Shown: positions 1-7,037 of the stretch, piece by piece
Layout: the number at the start of each line of letters is the position of its first letter
Numbering within the stretch: position 1 is the stretch's first letter
NCBI RefSeq assembly: GCF_030146175.1
Contig: NZ_JASLCE010000048.1
Coordinates: 1 to 25,126 of the forward strand
Source: Flavobacterium sp.
GTDB lineage: Bacteria; Bacteroidota; Bacteroidia; Flavobacteriales; Flavobacteriaceae
Length of the DNA stretch: 25,126 nucleotides
Reading direction: 5' to 3'
The notes under the pieces: generated by a model
What the model saw: the letters and a program-made list of their open reading frames with translations, nothing else
Databases searched by the model: none
Told to the model about the DNA's origin: nothing
Translations under genes and position numbers: made by a program

Positions 1-2
1 AT

Positions 3-131
3 CAATTAACCAGCGGTCATTTGGATCCTATTTCAAAAATCCCCGAATTTAAAGTTAGTGCCTGTCAGCTTATCCCGACCGGTAAAAAAGCCTACGTTGC
101 TAAAGATGCGCTCGATTATAAGAGCAATTAA
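3..131 (+). CDS. C-terminal end of a molybdopterin oxidoreductase catalytic subunit (partial)
   Basis: Only frame 3 is open from the left edge, giving 42 codons up to TAA at 129-131. The tail contains a D-P-I-S-x-x-P-E-F-K stretch followed by S-A-C. From memory of the family, this resembles the extreme C-terminus (molybdopterin-dinucleotide binding domain) of NapA/NasA/NarB-type enzymes. The following genes support this: an FeS subunit, a Rieske subunit and a full Moco pathway including mobA, which makes the guanine-dinucleotide form used by the DMSO-reductase family. A nitrate reductase is the most likely identity. Another DMSO-reductase-family enzyme is possible, because the catalytic centre lies outside the window. 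The 100 bp to the next gene show no clear terminator. Confidence 0.6.
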   Translation, partial: QLTSGHLDPISKIPEFKVSACQLIPTGKKAYVAKDALDYKSN

Positions 132-231
132 TACAAAACGCAAAGAAGCTATCCTTCCCCCAGATCATTTTTAAGTCTTTGCTAAAACGGATTTCAGTTA
201 TCCATTTTGGTTGAATTTAATTACGATAAAT

Positions 232-798
232 ATGAATCAATATTATAAACTACAAGAAGAGTTCTTTGTGGATATGCAGCGTTGTATCGGTTGTAAATCC
301 TGTGAAACGGCCTGTGCGGAATGTGAAACCAATGGTGAAGAGTCCATGATTCACGTCAATTATGTAGATCGGGCCATAACGATCCAAACCACTGTACAGG
401 TTTGCATGCATTGTGAAGATCCTGTTTGTGCAAATGTCTGTCCGGCCGATGCGATTACCAAAGATGAGTTTGGTATCGTACATACGGCCAATACATCCCG
501 TTGTATCGGATGCTCCAATTGTGTAATGGCTTGTCCGTTTGGCGTACCGAAAAAAGTGGAACACTATGATCTGATGATGAAATGCAATATGTGTTACGAC
601 AGAACCAGTGTGGGTAAAAAGCCAATGTGTGCCACCGTTTGTCCGAGTGGTGCCTTGTTTTACGGAACACGGGAGGAAATGGAAAAAATGCGTCCGAACT
701 CCTCTCCTGTTAATCAATTTGTTTTTGGTCAGGAAGTAGTCAAAACCAAAGTAAACATCATGATGCCAAAAGGTAGTACCGAATTAAAAATATTTTAA
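232..798 (+). CDS. 4Fe-4S ferredoxin-like electron-transfer subunit (four clusters) of a Mo-enzyme
   Basis: A 188-residue protein of the NrfC/DmsB/PsrB/NapG-like iron-sulfur subunit family. It passes electrons to or from a molybdopterin catalytic subunit. Sixteen cysteines fall in four groups: C18/21/24/28, C58/61/66/70, C91/94/97/101 and C118/121/133/137. This is enough for four [4Fe-4S] clusters. It has no Tat or Sec signal of its own and no membrane segment, so it is cytoplasmic or exported as a passenger with a partner. The ATG at 232 was chosen; the frame extends up to a TTG at 211, but that would add residues without family character. It is followed 11 bp later by the Rieske gene. The family is certain; the partner enzyme is inferred from context. 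Confidence 0.9.
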   Translation: MNQYYKLQEEFFVDMQRCIGCKSCETACAECETNGEESMIHVNYVDRAITIQTTVQVCMHCEDPVCANVCPADAITKDEFGIVHTANTSRCIGCSNCVMACPFGVPKKVEHYDLMMKCNMCYDRTSVGKKPMCATVCPSGALFYGTREEMEKMRPNSSPVNQFVFGQEVVKTKVNIMMPKGSTELKIF

Positions 799-809
799 AA
801 AACACAATA

Positions 810-1310
810 ATGAGTCATCAAGATAAACATTGGAAACAAGATTTCCCGATTAACAGATCGGAAGCCAATCAGGTTAGCCGTAGGGATTTTGCAAGGCTAC
901 TCGCTGTGGTTTCTGGCGGAATGGTTGTTGGTAACGCCGCTATTGCGGCAAAAGCGGCTTTCTTTAATGAGCCTGAAAATGAAAAAAAACAAAAAATATG
1001 CAGCAAAAAAGATATTCCGGTTGGCGGAACCAAATCGTTTGTTTTAGAAAATGAGACCGTTCCCTATATCCTGATCCATACGGAAGAAGGCGAATTTTAT
1101 GCCTACGAACAAAAATGTACCCATTTGTCCTGTGCCGTATACTATAAACCCGGAACATTAACAATCGAATGTCCTTGTCATAACGGTTGGTTTGATGTGA
1201 AAACCGGCAATGTTATACAAGGACCACCGCCACGACCTCTGAAAAAACTGGATGTTACTTTTGAAGGTGACACTATTTATGTACAACATCCTAAAAATGA
1301 AACCGTATGA
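810..1310 (+). CDS. Rieske [2Fe-2S] protein with N-terminal twin-arginine signal-anchor
   Basis: A 166-residue Rieske protein. The N-terminal part carries a twin-arginine motif S-R-R-D-F (R24, R25), followed by a hydrophobic stretch of about 20 residues (28-50). This is the layout of Tat-exported, membrane-anchored Rieske proteins such as those in bc1/b6f and arsenite oxidase. The cluster-binding motifs are complete: C103-T-H105-L-S-C108 and C121-P-C123-H124, with the two structural cysteines that suggest a high-potential Rieske. It probably links the quinone pool or a periplasmic donor to the Mo enzyme encoded upstream. Its stop overlaps the next start (ATGA at 1307-1310), so the two are translationally coupled. 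The Rieske fold is certain; the partner is inferred. Confidence 0.92.
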   Translation: MSHQDKHWKQDFPINRSEANQVSRRDFARLLAVVSGGMVVGNAAIAAKAAFFNEPENEKKQKICSKKDIPVGGTKSFVLENETVPYILIHTEEGEFYAYEQKCTHLSCAVYYKPGTLTIECPCHNGWFDVKTGNVIQGPPPRPLKKLDVTFEGDTIYVQHPKNETV

Positions 1311-1546
1311 GTACTTTCAGAACCGCACAGGAACAATCGCATCCGCAGAAAAAAAGCATGATCATGTCTGCGTTGATCACTGTCTTACTTGCAAATTTAT
1401 TTATTCAGATTTGGTTGTTGTATACCGCTCTTAACAATGCATTGGAAGGACATCCGGAAGTAGCTTACAGCACTTTTATCGCATCTTCTGTCCTATTCCT
1501 CGCCAGTGTGATATGGTTGTATTTCTTACCGAGAAAAGCACATTAA
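1307..1546 (+). CDS. Small two-helix membrane protein of the Mo-enzyme operon
   Basis: A 79-residue protein with a hydrophilic, basic N-terminus and two predicted transmembrane helices (about 19-41 and 53-74). A short loop containing E-G-H-P joins them, and the tail is R-K-A-H. It overlaps the Rieske gene by 4 bp and is followed 19 bp later by moaA. I do not recognise a characterised family; it may belong to the small DUF6755-type membrane proteins, but that is from memory. Its place between the redox subunits and the cofactor genes suggests a membrane anchor or quinone-side subunit for the complex, comparable in position to NapE or DmsC-like anchors. No haem-ligating histidine pair is evident. 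Confidence 0.8.
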   Translation: MSTFRTAQEQSHPQKKSMIMSALITVLLANLFIQIWLLYTALNNALEGHPEVAYSTFIASSVLFLASVIWLYFLPRKAH

Positions 1547-1565
1547 AATCAGAAAAATTAAACAA

Positions 1566-2543
1566 ATGCTACACGATACGTACAATAGAATCCATGATTA
1601 TCTTCGGATATCGTTAACGGACAATTGCAATTTTCGTTGCACTTATTGTATGCCGGATGAGTCGATTTCGTTGATCCCGCAGAAAAAACTAATGCAGGCC
1701 GATGAGATTTTTAGTATTGCGGAAATATTCACAACACTCGGTGTCAAAAAAATTCGTTTAACCGGTGGAGAGCCTTTGGTTCGCAAAGATTTTGCAGCTA
1801 TAATCCAACGCTTGTCCACACTTCCGGTTCAGTTGACAATTACAACCAATGGCGTGTTATTGGATCGCTATAAAGAGGTGCTTCAAAAAGCCGGAATCCA
1901 TTCGGTTAATATTAGTCTCGATACACTCGATCCGGTTAAGTTTTTACAGATTACGCAAAGAGATCAGTTTCAAAAAGTATGGGATAATATCCTGATGTGT
2001 ATGGATCATGGGATTTATGTCAAACTGAATATCGTTTTGATCAAAGGTTTTAACGACGATGAGGTATTCGATTTTATAAAGCTGACCAAAAGTCTTCCGG
2101 TACACCTGCGTTTTATCGAATTTATGCCTTTTGATAAAAATGAATGGAATAAAGATAAAGTGGTTCATAACCAACTGGTATTGGAATCCGTTGCACAACA
2201 ATATGAATTGTTTAAACTCCGGGACGACAAAAATGACACCGCTAAAAAATTCGGGATTTTTGGTCACGCCGGTACGGTTTCCTTTATTTCCACTTTGAGT
2301 GATTCCTTTTGCGGTACCTGTAACCGGATGCGTATCACGGCCGACGGTAAGATGAAAAACTGCCTGTTTGGTGCGGAGGAATTTGACCTCCTCGGTGCTT
2401 TCCGAAAGGGTGAAAACATTATTCCTATCATCGAACGGTGTCTTCTGAAAAAACATAAAATGCTCGGCGGTCAATTTGATGATTATACACATGTCGACCC
2501 GGACAAATTGCAAAACCGAAGCATGATCAAAATTGGTGGTTAA
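1566..2543 (+). CDS. moaA: GTP 3',8-cyclase MoaA
   Basis: Radical-SAM enzyme that converts GTP to 3',8-cyclo-7,8-dihydro-GTP, the first step of molybdenum cofactor synthesis, working with MoaC. All expected features are present in 325 residues: the N-terminal SAM-cluster motif C21-x3-C25-x2-C28, the L-T-G-G-E-P SAM-binding segment at 65-70, the C-terminal substrate-cluster cysteines C249, C252 and C266, and the Gly-Gly C-terminus (324-325) needed for activity. The length is normal. It starts 19 bp after the membrane protein gene and ends 16 bp before moeA, so it sits inside the same operon. Confidence 0.97.
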   Translation: MLHDTYNRIHDYLRISLTDNCNFRCTYCMPDESISLIPQKKLMQADEIFSIAEIFTTLGVKKIRLTGGEPLVRKDFAAIIQRLSTLPVQLTITTNGVLLDRYKEVLQKAGIHSVNISLDTLDPVKFLQITQRDQFQKVWDNILMCMDHGIYVKLNIVLIKGFNDDEVFDFIKLTKSLPVHLRFIEFMPFDKNEWNKDKVVHNQLVLESVAQQYELFKLRDDKNDTAKKFGIFGHAGTVSFISTLSDSFCGTCNRMRITADGKMKNCLFGAEEFDLLGAFRKGENIIPIIERCLLKKHKMLGGQFDDYTHVDPDKLQNRSMIKIGG

Positions 2544-2559
2544 ACGTAAAACCGTAAAA

Positions 2560-3756
2560 ATGATACCTGTAAAAGAAGCCTTACACCATATCCAACAGCA
2601 GTGTCATACCTTGCCTCCCATTCGTATTCCACTGGATAGCGCCTGCAATTTTATTGCGGCCGAAACAATCTACGCTCCTATGGATGTACCCTGTTTTGAT
2701 AATTCGGCTATGGATGGCTATGCGATCCGCTACGAAGACCTCAAGAATACGATTCCACTACAATTGCATTACGAGATCGAAGCCGGAAAAACCGAAATAC
2801 CGGAAGTCCACAAAGGAGAAGTCGCTCGTATTTTTACCGGAGCACCGATTCCCATTGGTTCCGATACCGTAATACCACAGGAAAATGGTACGGTTGAAAA
2901 TGGAATTCTAAATTGTTTACAAGCTGTTTCCATAGGTGATCATATTCGAAAACAGGGAACACAAACCCGAAAAGGCGATCGGGTTCTATCCAAAGGGAAG
3001 CTGCTTACCGCTGAATATATCGGTTTTCTGGCCACTTTAGGAATCGATTCTGTTGTTGTTTTTCCCAAGCCGAAAGTCGGAATTATTATAACCGGAAAGG
3101 AACTTGTCCCGGTCGGAAGTACATTACAAAACGGACAAATCTACGAAAGCAATTCGGTCGCTTTAAAAGCATTATTACAGCAATTGGAGATTCCTGTTGT
3201 CTTTTCCCAATGGATTGACGATAATGAATCCGAATTGTTTCATTTTGTCTCTGAAAACCATACCAAAGTAGATGTATTACTACTTACCGGTGGTATTTCG
3301 GTTGGCGATTATGATTTTGTAAAATCGGTACTGAATAAAATTGGTACTACCGAAATCTTTTATAAAGTCCGACAAAAACCTGGAAAGCCTTTGTTTTTCG
3401 GGAAAAAGGATCATACACTTTTTTTCGGACTTCCCGGAAATCCAAGTGCGGTGGTTACTTGTTTTCATGCTTATATAAAACCCGCTTTGCTACAACTAAC
3501 CGGAGATCAACCGCAAACAGAACACAATGCGATATTGCTAACACCTTATCGTAAAAAAAGCGGGCTGACGCATTTTGTAAAAGCACGAGTACAAGGTGGA
3601 AAAGCGACAATATTGGACAAACAGCTTTCGTACCAAATGGATACCTACGCTCAGGCCAATGCTTTTGTCGTATTAAATGAAGAACAGGAAGATTTTAAAA
3701 TCGGCGAAAAAGTCAGGATTATTTTCTTTCGCAATTACAAGGATATAACACCATAG
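2560..3756 (+). CDS. moeA: Molybdopterin molybdenumtransferase MoeA
   Basis: Inserts molybdate into adenylated molybdopterin, the last step of making basic Moco. The 398-residue protein has the MoeA hallmarks: S-A-M-D-G-Y-A at 49-55, F-T-G-A-P-I-P at 92-98, the MPT-binding T-G-G-I-S-V-G-D-Y-D at 243-252, K-P-G-K-P-L at 273-278 and G-L-P-G-N-P-S-A at 290-297. The ATG at 2560 was chosen. The open frame reaches back to a TTG at 2533 that overlaps the end of moaA, but homologues begin with a short M-I-x-V-x-E-A segment as here. It is complete, of normal length, and followed 4 bp later by mobA. Confidence 0.96.
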   Translation: MIPVKEALHHIQQQCHTLPPIRIPLDSACNFIAAETIYAPMDVPCFDNSAMDGYAIRYEDLKNTIPLQLHYEIEAGKTEIPEVHKGEVARIFTGAPIPIGSDTVIPQENGTVENGILNCLQAVSIGDHIRKQGTQTRKGDRVLSKGKLLTAEYIGFLATLGIDSVVVFPKPKVGIIITGKELVPVGSTLQNGQIYESNSVALKALLQQLEIPVVFSQWIDDNESELFHFVSENHTKVDVLLLTGGISVGDYDFVKSVLNKIGTTEIFYKVRQKPGKPLFFGKKDHTLFFGLPGNPSAVVTCFHAYIKPALLQLTGDQPQTEHNAILLTPYRKKSGLTHFVKARVQGGKATILDKQLSYQMDTYAQANAFVVLNEEQEDFKIGEKVRIIFFRNYKDITP

Positions 3757-3760
3757 ACAA

Positions 3761-4342
3761 ATGATCACCATAAAAACCTATTTGCTTTCCGGAGGAAAAA
3801 GTTCCCGGATGGGAGAAGATAAAGGACTAAAATTCCTTTCCGGAAAACCAATGATCTCTTATTTAGTGGATACCTTACGACAGTTGGATATTATCCCGGT
3901 TATCATTGCGCATCATCCCGGTTATAAATCGTTTGGTCTGACCGTTATTCCGGATAAAATCAAAGACAAAGGACCATTAGGAGGTATTTATACCGCCCTT
4001 TCTCACGCCCGGGAAACCGTTCTTATTATTAGTGCCGATACGCCTTTTGTGGATTCGCAGGCTATTGAATACCTGATCAGACACCATATAGCGGATCGAA
4101 TTAACGTATTGGATTACAAAGGTAAAATACAGCCTTTATGCGGTTTGTATCCTTTTCAGTTGCTGCCGAAAATCGAAAGTAATTTGATCGCAAATAAACT
4201 CAAAATGATGGATTTTGTAACCGAAAATGACGCCAATATCGTATCGATACCTTTCGAAAGCAACGGTTTTCAAAATATCAATACGCCGGAAGAATTATCG
4301 AAAGCCGAATATGAAATCAGTAACAATTTTAAAACAGTATAA
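3761..4342 (+). CDS. mobA: Molybdenum cofactor guanylyltransferase MobA
   Basis: Transfers GMP from GTP to Mo-molybdopterin, making the MGD form found in DMSO-reductase-family enzymes. At 193 residues it is of usual size. The nucleotide-binding signature L-S-G-G-K-S-S-R-M-G-x-D-K lies at 9-21, a G-P-L-G-G-I segment at 71-76 and the metal-binding D-T-P-F at 93-96. Presence of mobA rather than a mocA-like gene supports a bis-MGD enzyme upstream. It is spaced 4 bp from moeA and 3 bp from moaD, so it is clearly cotranscribed. Confidence 0.95.
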   Translation: MITIKTYLLSGGKSSRMGEDKGLKFLSGKPMISYLVDTLRQLDIIPVIIAHHPGYKSFGLTVIPDKIKDKGPLGGIYTALSHARETVLIISADTPFVDSQAIEYLIRHHIADRINVLDYKGKIQPLCGLYPFQLLPKIESNLIANKLKMMDFVTENDANIVSIPFESNGFQNINTPEELSKAEYEISNNFKTV

Positions 4343-4345
4343 TCT

Positions 4346-4573
4346 ATGGCTATACGAATATTTGGAAACCTCAACGATATCGTGAACAAACCATTTGCGG
4401 TAGACTATCCGGTTTCTTTAGGAACCTTCAAAACCATTTTACACCAACATTTTCCGGAACTCCGATCCATTAGTTTTCAAATCGCTATTGATCAGCAAAT
4501 GAATGAAGACGAAACGTTACTACTAACTGAAGAGAGTGAAATTGCCTTATTGCCTCCTTTTTCAGGTGGATAA
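4346..4573 (+). CDS. moaD: Molybdopterin synthase sulfur carrier subunit MoaD
   Basis: A 75-residue ubiquitin-like protein whose C-terminal Gly-Gly is turned into a thiocarboxylate by MoeB. It then donates sulfur to precursor Z in the MoaD-MoaE complex. The sequence begins with a beta strand ending in F-G-N-L and ends in L-L-P-P-F-S-G-G, the diagnostic MoaD tail. The length fits the family (about 75-85). It lies 10 bp before the moeB start, in the same order as many moa clusters. A ThiS-like carrier is the only alternative, but the P-P-F-S-G-G ending and the neighbours decide for MoaD. Confidence 0.95.
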   Translation: MAIRIFGNLNDIVNKPFAVDYPVSLGTFKTILHQHFPELRSISFQIAIDQQMNEDETLLLTEESEIALLPPFSGG

Positions 4574-4583
4574 AACGTATACT

Positions 4584-5651
4584 ATGGAACGCTATAACAG
4601 ACAGCTTATTTTGCCGGGTTTTGGGATAACCGCACAACAAAAATTGACCGATGCTAAGGTACTTGTTGTTGGCGCCGGAGGTTTGGGTTGTCCCGTTTTA
4701 CAATATCTCTGTGCCGCCGGTGTTGGCGAACTAGGCGTGGTCGATCCGGATACGGTTTCGCTTAGTAATTTACAACGTCAGGTGCTATACGACGAACAGG
4801 ATATTGGTGATCTGAAAGTTACAATCGTACAAAAAAAACTCGCAATACTAAATAGTGACACCACCATTCGTATCTATCCGTGTCGTCTGTGTATTGATAC
4901 TGTTTTTGAGCTGGTTGACTCCTATTCCATTATTGTAGATTGTACCGATAATTTTACAACGCGGTATCTGTTAAACGATGTTTGTCAACTACTGCAAAAA
5001 CCATTGGTCTATGCTGCCCTTTTCCGATTTGAAGGACAATTATCCGTTTTTCATTACGGTGAAAATCCGTCCAATTTAAGGGATCTTTTTCCGGAAATCC
5101 CAAATCCGTTATATGTTCCGTCTTGTAACGAAGCCGGTGTAATTGGTGTGTTGACCGGTATTATGGGGAACTTTCAGGCAAATGAAGTCCTTAAAATTAT
5201 TACCGGTATCGGGGAAGTCATGTCCGGACAATTATTGACCTTTAATTCTCTGGATTACCAATCGGAATTACTCCGGTTTAAATCGAAAACTACGGTATTC
5301 AAACCAAAAAATAAAGCCGATATTCTAAACCAATCCTATGAATATAGTTGTAAAACGATAGCACATATCAATGATTTGGAAACCTTAAAAAACGTTTTTA
5401 ATCGGAAAAAAACAGTGTTAATTGATGTCCGAAATACAGATGAGTTACCCAAAATCGTCGGCTTTAATGTGATGGCGATTCCCTTGTCGGAACTCGAACA
5501 ACACTTAGAGCAACTGGCCGATTCCGAAACATTGGTTTTTACCTGCCAGAGCGGTATCCGTAGCCTAAAAGCAATCGCATTGGTACAAAAACAGTATCCC
5601 GATAAAAATTACTACAACCTCAAAAACGGCATTGCCTTATTTACAAAATGA
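4584..5651 (+). CDS. moeB: MoeB-type adenylyltransferase fused to a rhodanese domain
   Basis: Activates MoaD by adenylation of its C-terminal glycine, and with its rhodanese domain can pass on persulfide sulfur. Of 355 residues, the E1-like domain spans about 1-235. It has R-Q-L-I-L-P-G-F-G at 6-14, the ATP-binding G-A-G-G-L-G at 30-35, D-C-T-D-N at 119-123 and a conserved P-S-C181-x-E-A-G. The rhodanese domain (about 258-355) has its active-site C321 in C-Q-S-G-I-R-S. The two CxxC pairs that bind zinc in E. coli MoeB and MOCS3 are absent; the first is replaced by N-L-R-D-L-F-P near 164-170. The ATG at 4584 was chosen because the longer frame starts inside moaD. The stop overlaps the moaE start. 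Confidence 0.93.
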   Translation: MERYNRQLILPGFGITAQQKLTDAKVLVVGAGGLGCPVLQYLCAAGVGELGVVDPDTVSLSNLQRQVLYDEQDIGDLKVTIVQKKLAILNSDTTIRIYPCRLCIDTVFELVDSYSIIVDCTDNFTTRYLLNDVCQLLQKPLVYAALFRFEGQLSVFHYGENPSNLRDLFPEIPNPLYVPSCNEAGVIGVLTGIMGNFQANEVLKIITGIGEVMSGQLLTFNSLDYQSELLRFKSKTTVFKPKNKADILNQSYEYSCKTIAHINDLETLKNVFNRKKTVLIDVRNTDELPKIVGFNVMAIPLSELEQHLEQLADSETLVFTCQSGIRSLKAIALVQKQYPDKNYYNLKNGIALFTK

Positions 5652-6088
5652 AAAACAGACAACTTAAAAACAGCTTTATTGAAGGTCCGATTTCACCGGA
5701 AAAAGTAGCGGAAAGTATCGCCGGACATCTGCATAAAACGCAAATTGGCGGGCATTCTATTTTCCTCGGACAAGTCCGAAAGGATCTGATTAATGGTAAA
5801 AAGGTCGAATCTATTGAATTTACAGCCTATACCGAAATGGCCGAGCAAAAAATAGCCGAAATACGGGAGGCTATATTTGCACGATACGATTTGGTCTGTA
5901 TGCATATTTATCACAGCCTTGGTCGGATTACTACCGGTGAATTGTGCTTTTTTGTTTTTACCTCGTCCCAACATCGAAAAGCAGCAATACAAGCCTGTAA
6001 TGAACTCGTTGAACGTATAAAAGCGGAAGTTCCCATCTGGGGAAAAGAAATTTTTGAAGACGAATCCTATCACTGGAAAGTCAATTGA
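5648..6088 (+). CDS. moaE: Molybdopterin synthase catalytic subunit MoaE
   Basis: Large subunit of molybdopterin synthase, which uses MoaD thiocarboxylate to build the dithiolene of molybdopterin from cyclic pyranopterin monophosphate. The 146 residues show G-x-V-R at 41-44, a T-A-Y-T-E-M-A-E segment at 59-66, H109-R110, and the active-site lysines expected in this family at K125 and K133 in the K-A-E-V-P-I-W-G-K-E stretch. The start overlaps the moeB stop in an ATGA (5648-5651), giving translational coupling. Length is normal and nothing appears to be missing. Confidence 0.95.
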   Translation: MKNRQLKNSFIEGPISPEKVAESIAGHLHKTQIGGHSIFLGQVRKDLINGKKVESIEFTAYTEMAEQKIAEIREAIFARYDLVCMHIYHSLGRITTGELCFFVFTSSQHRKAAIQACNELVERIKAEVPIWGKEIFEDESYHWKVN

Positions 6089-6126
6089 CAGATTGATCAA
6101 CCGTAATTAATGCAATCCAATACACT

Positions 6127-7035
6127 ATGGTAGATATTACTCCTAAAAATAACACCTTGCGAACCGCCATTGCTCAGGCGGTGGTTAAAGTAGGTAAAAC
6201 CGAAACAATTGATGCAATCCGGAATAAAACCGTTCCAAAAGGAGATGTTTTTGAGATGGCCAAAGCAGCCGGGCTTTTTGCCGCAAAAAAAACCCCCGAT
6301 ATGATTCCCGATTGCCATCCGATCCCAATTGAATATACCGGAATTTCGTATGCTATCGAAGATCGAAACATAACGATACAGGTTACTGTCAAAACGATTT
6401 ATAAAACGGGTGTTGAGGTTGAAGCCATGCATGCCGCATCGGTTGTTGCGCTTACTTTTTATGATATGCTAAAACCTATCGATTCGGAAATCGAGATTCA
6501 AAGTATACGCTTATTAAAAAAAACAGGCGGTAAATCGGATCACAGGGAGTTTTTTGAAAATCCGATTGCCACAGCGGTAGTGGTTTGTTCGGATTCCATT
6601 AGTAAAGGCCAAAAAGAAGATGCTTCCGGTAAGGCTATTATCGAAAAACTGGCAACGCATCCGGTAACGATCCGGGATTATACCATTATTCCCGATGGTG
6701 TCGATTCCATACAAAATAAGATCAAGGACTATCTTACGGAAAATATTGAGCTGATTCTGCTCACCGGTGGTACGGGATTATCGAAAAGGGATTTTACTCC
6801 GGAAGCCATCCGGCCCATGTTGGATCGGGAAATACCCGGTATCGGAGAATACCTGCGGCAATACGGGCAGGATCGTATGCCGTATTCCATCTTGTCACGA
6901 AGTCTGGCCGGTCTTATCGGCGATACGCTGATCATTTGCTTACCCGGCTCTACAAACGGTGCCAAAGAGTCGATGGATGCGCTGTTTCCACACGTATTGC
7001 ATCTTTTTAAAATGATACATTCCGGGAAACACTAA
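6127..7035 (+). CDS. moaCB: Bifunctional MoaC-MoaB fusion protein
   Basis: One 302-residue chain carries two Moco activities. Residues 1-140 are MoaC (cyclic pyranopterin monophosphate synthase): M-V-D-I-T start, K38-G-D-V, C63-H64-P, G-V-E-V-E-A, Y-D113-M-x-K116 and the G-G-K-S loop near 134-137. K38, D113 and K116 match catalytic residues known from E. coli MoaC. Residues 146-302 are MoaB/MogA (molybdopterin adenylyltransferase): C-S-D-S at 154-157, T-G-G-T-G-L-S at 213-219, and L-P-G-S at 272-275. No separate mogA is seen, so this domain probably supplies adenylation before MoeA. It is the last gene of the operon, 38 bp after moaE, and ends 2 bp before a convergent gene. Confidence 0.95.
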   Translation: MVDITPKNNTLRTAIAQAVVKVGKTETIDAIRNKTVPKGDVFEMAKAAGLFAAKKTPDMIPDCHPIPIEYTGISYAIEDRNITIQVTVKTIYKTGVEVEAMHAASVVALTFYDMLKPIDSEIEIQSIRLLKKTGGKSDHREFFENPIATAVVVCSDSISKGQKEDASGKAIIEKLATHPVTIRDYTIIPDGVDSIQNKIKDYLTENIELILLTGGTGLSKRDFTPEAIRPMLDREIPGIGEYLRQYGQDRMPYSILSRSLAGLIGDTLIICLPGSTNGAKESMDALFPHVLHLFKMIHSGKH

Positions 7036-7037
7036 CC

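Noticed and set aside
250..717. A 155-codon open frame on the - strand opposite the FeS subunit gene.
   Set aside because: It is the shadow of the real gene. Its translation has no family features, while the + strand frame has sixteen well-placed cysteines.
1944..2513. A 189-codon - strand open frame inside moaA.
   Set aside because: Lies fully within moaA, which has every expected motif. No promoter or start context, and the translation is not protein-like.
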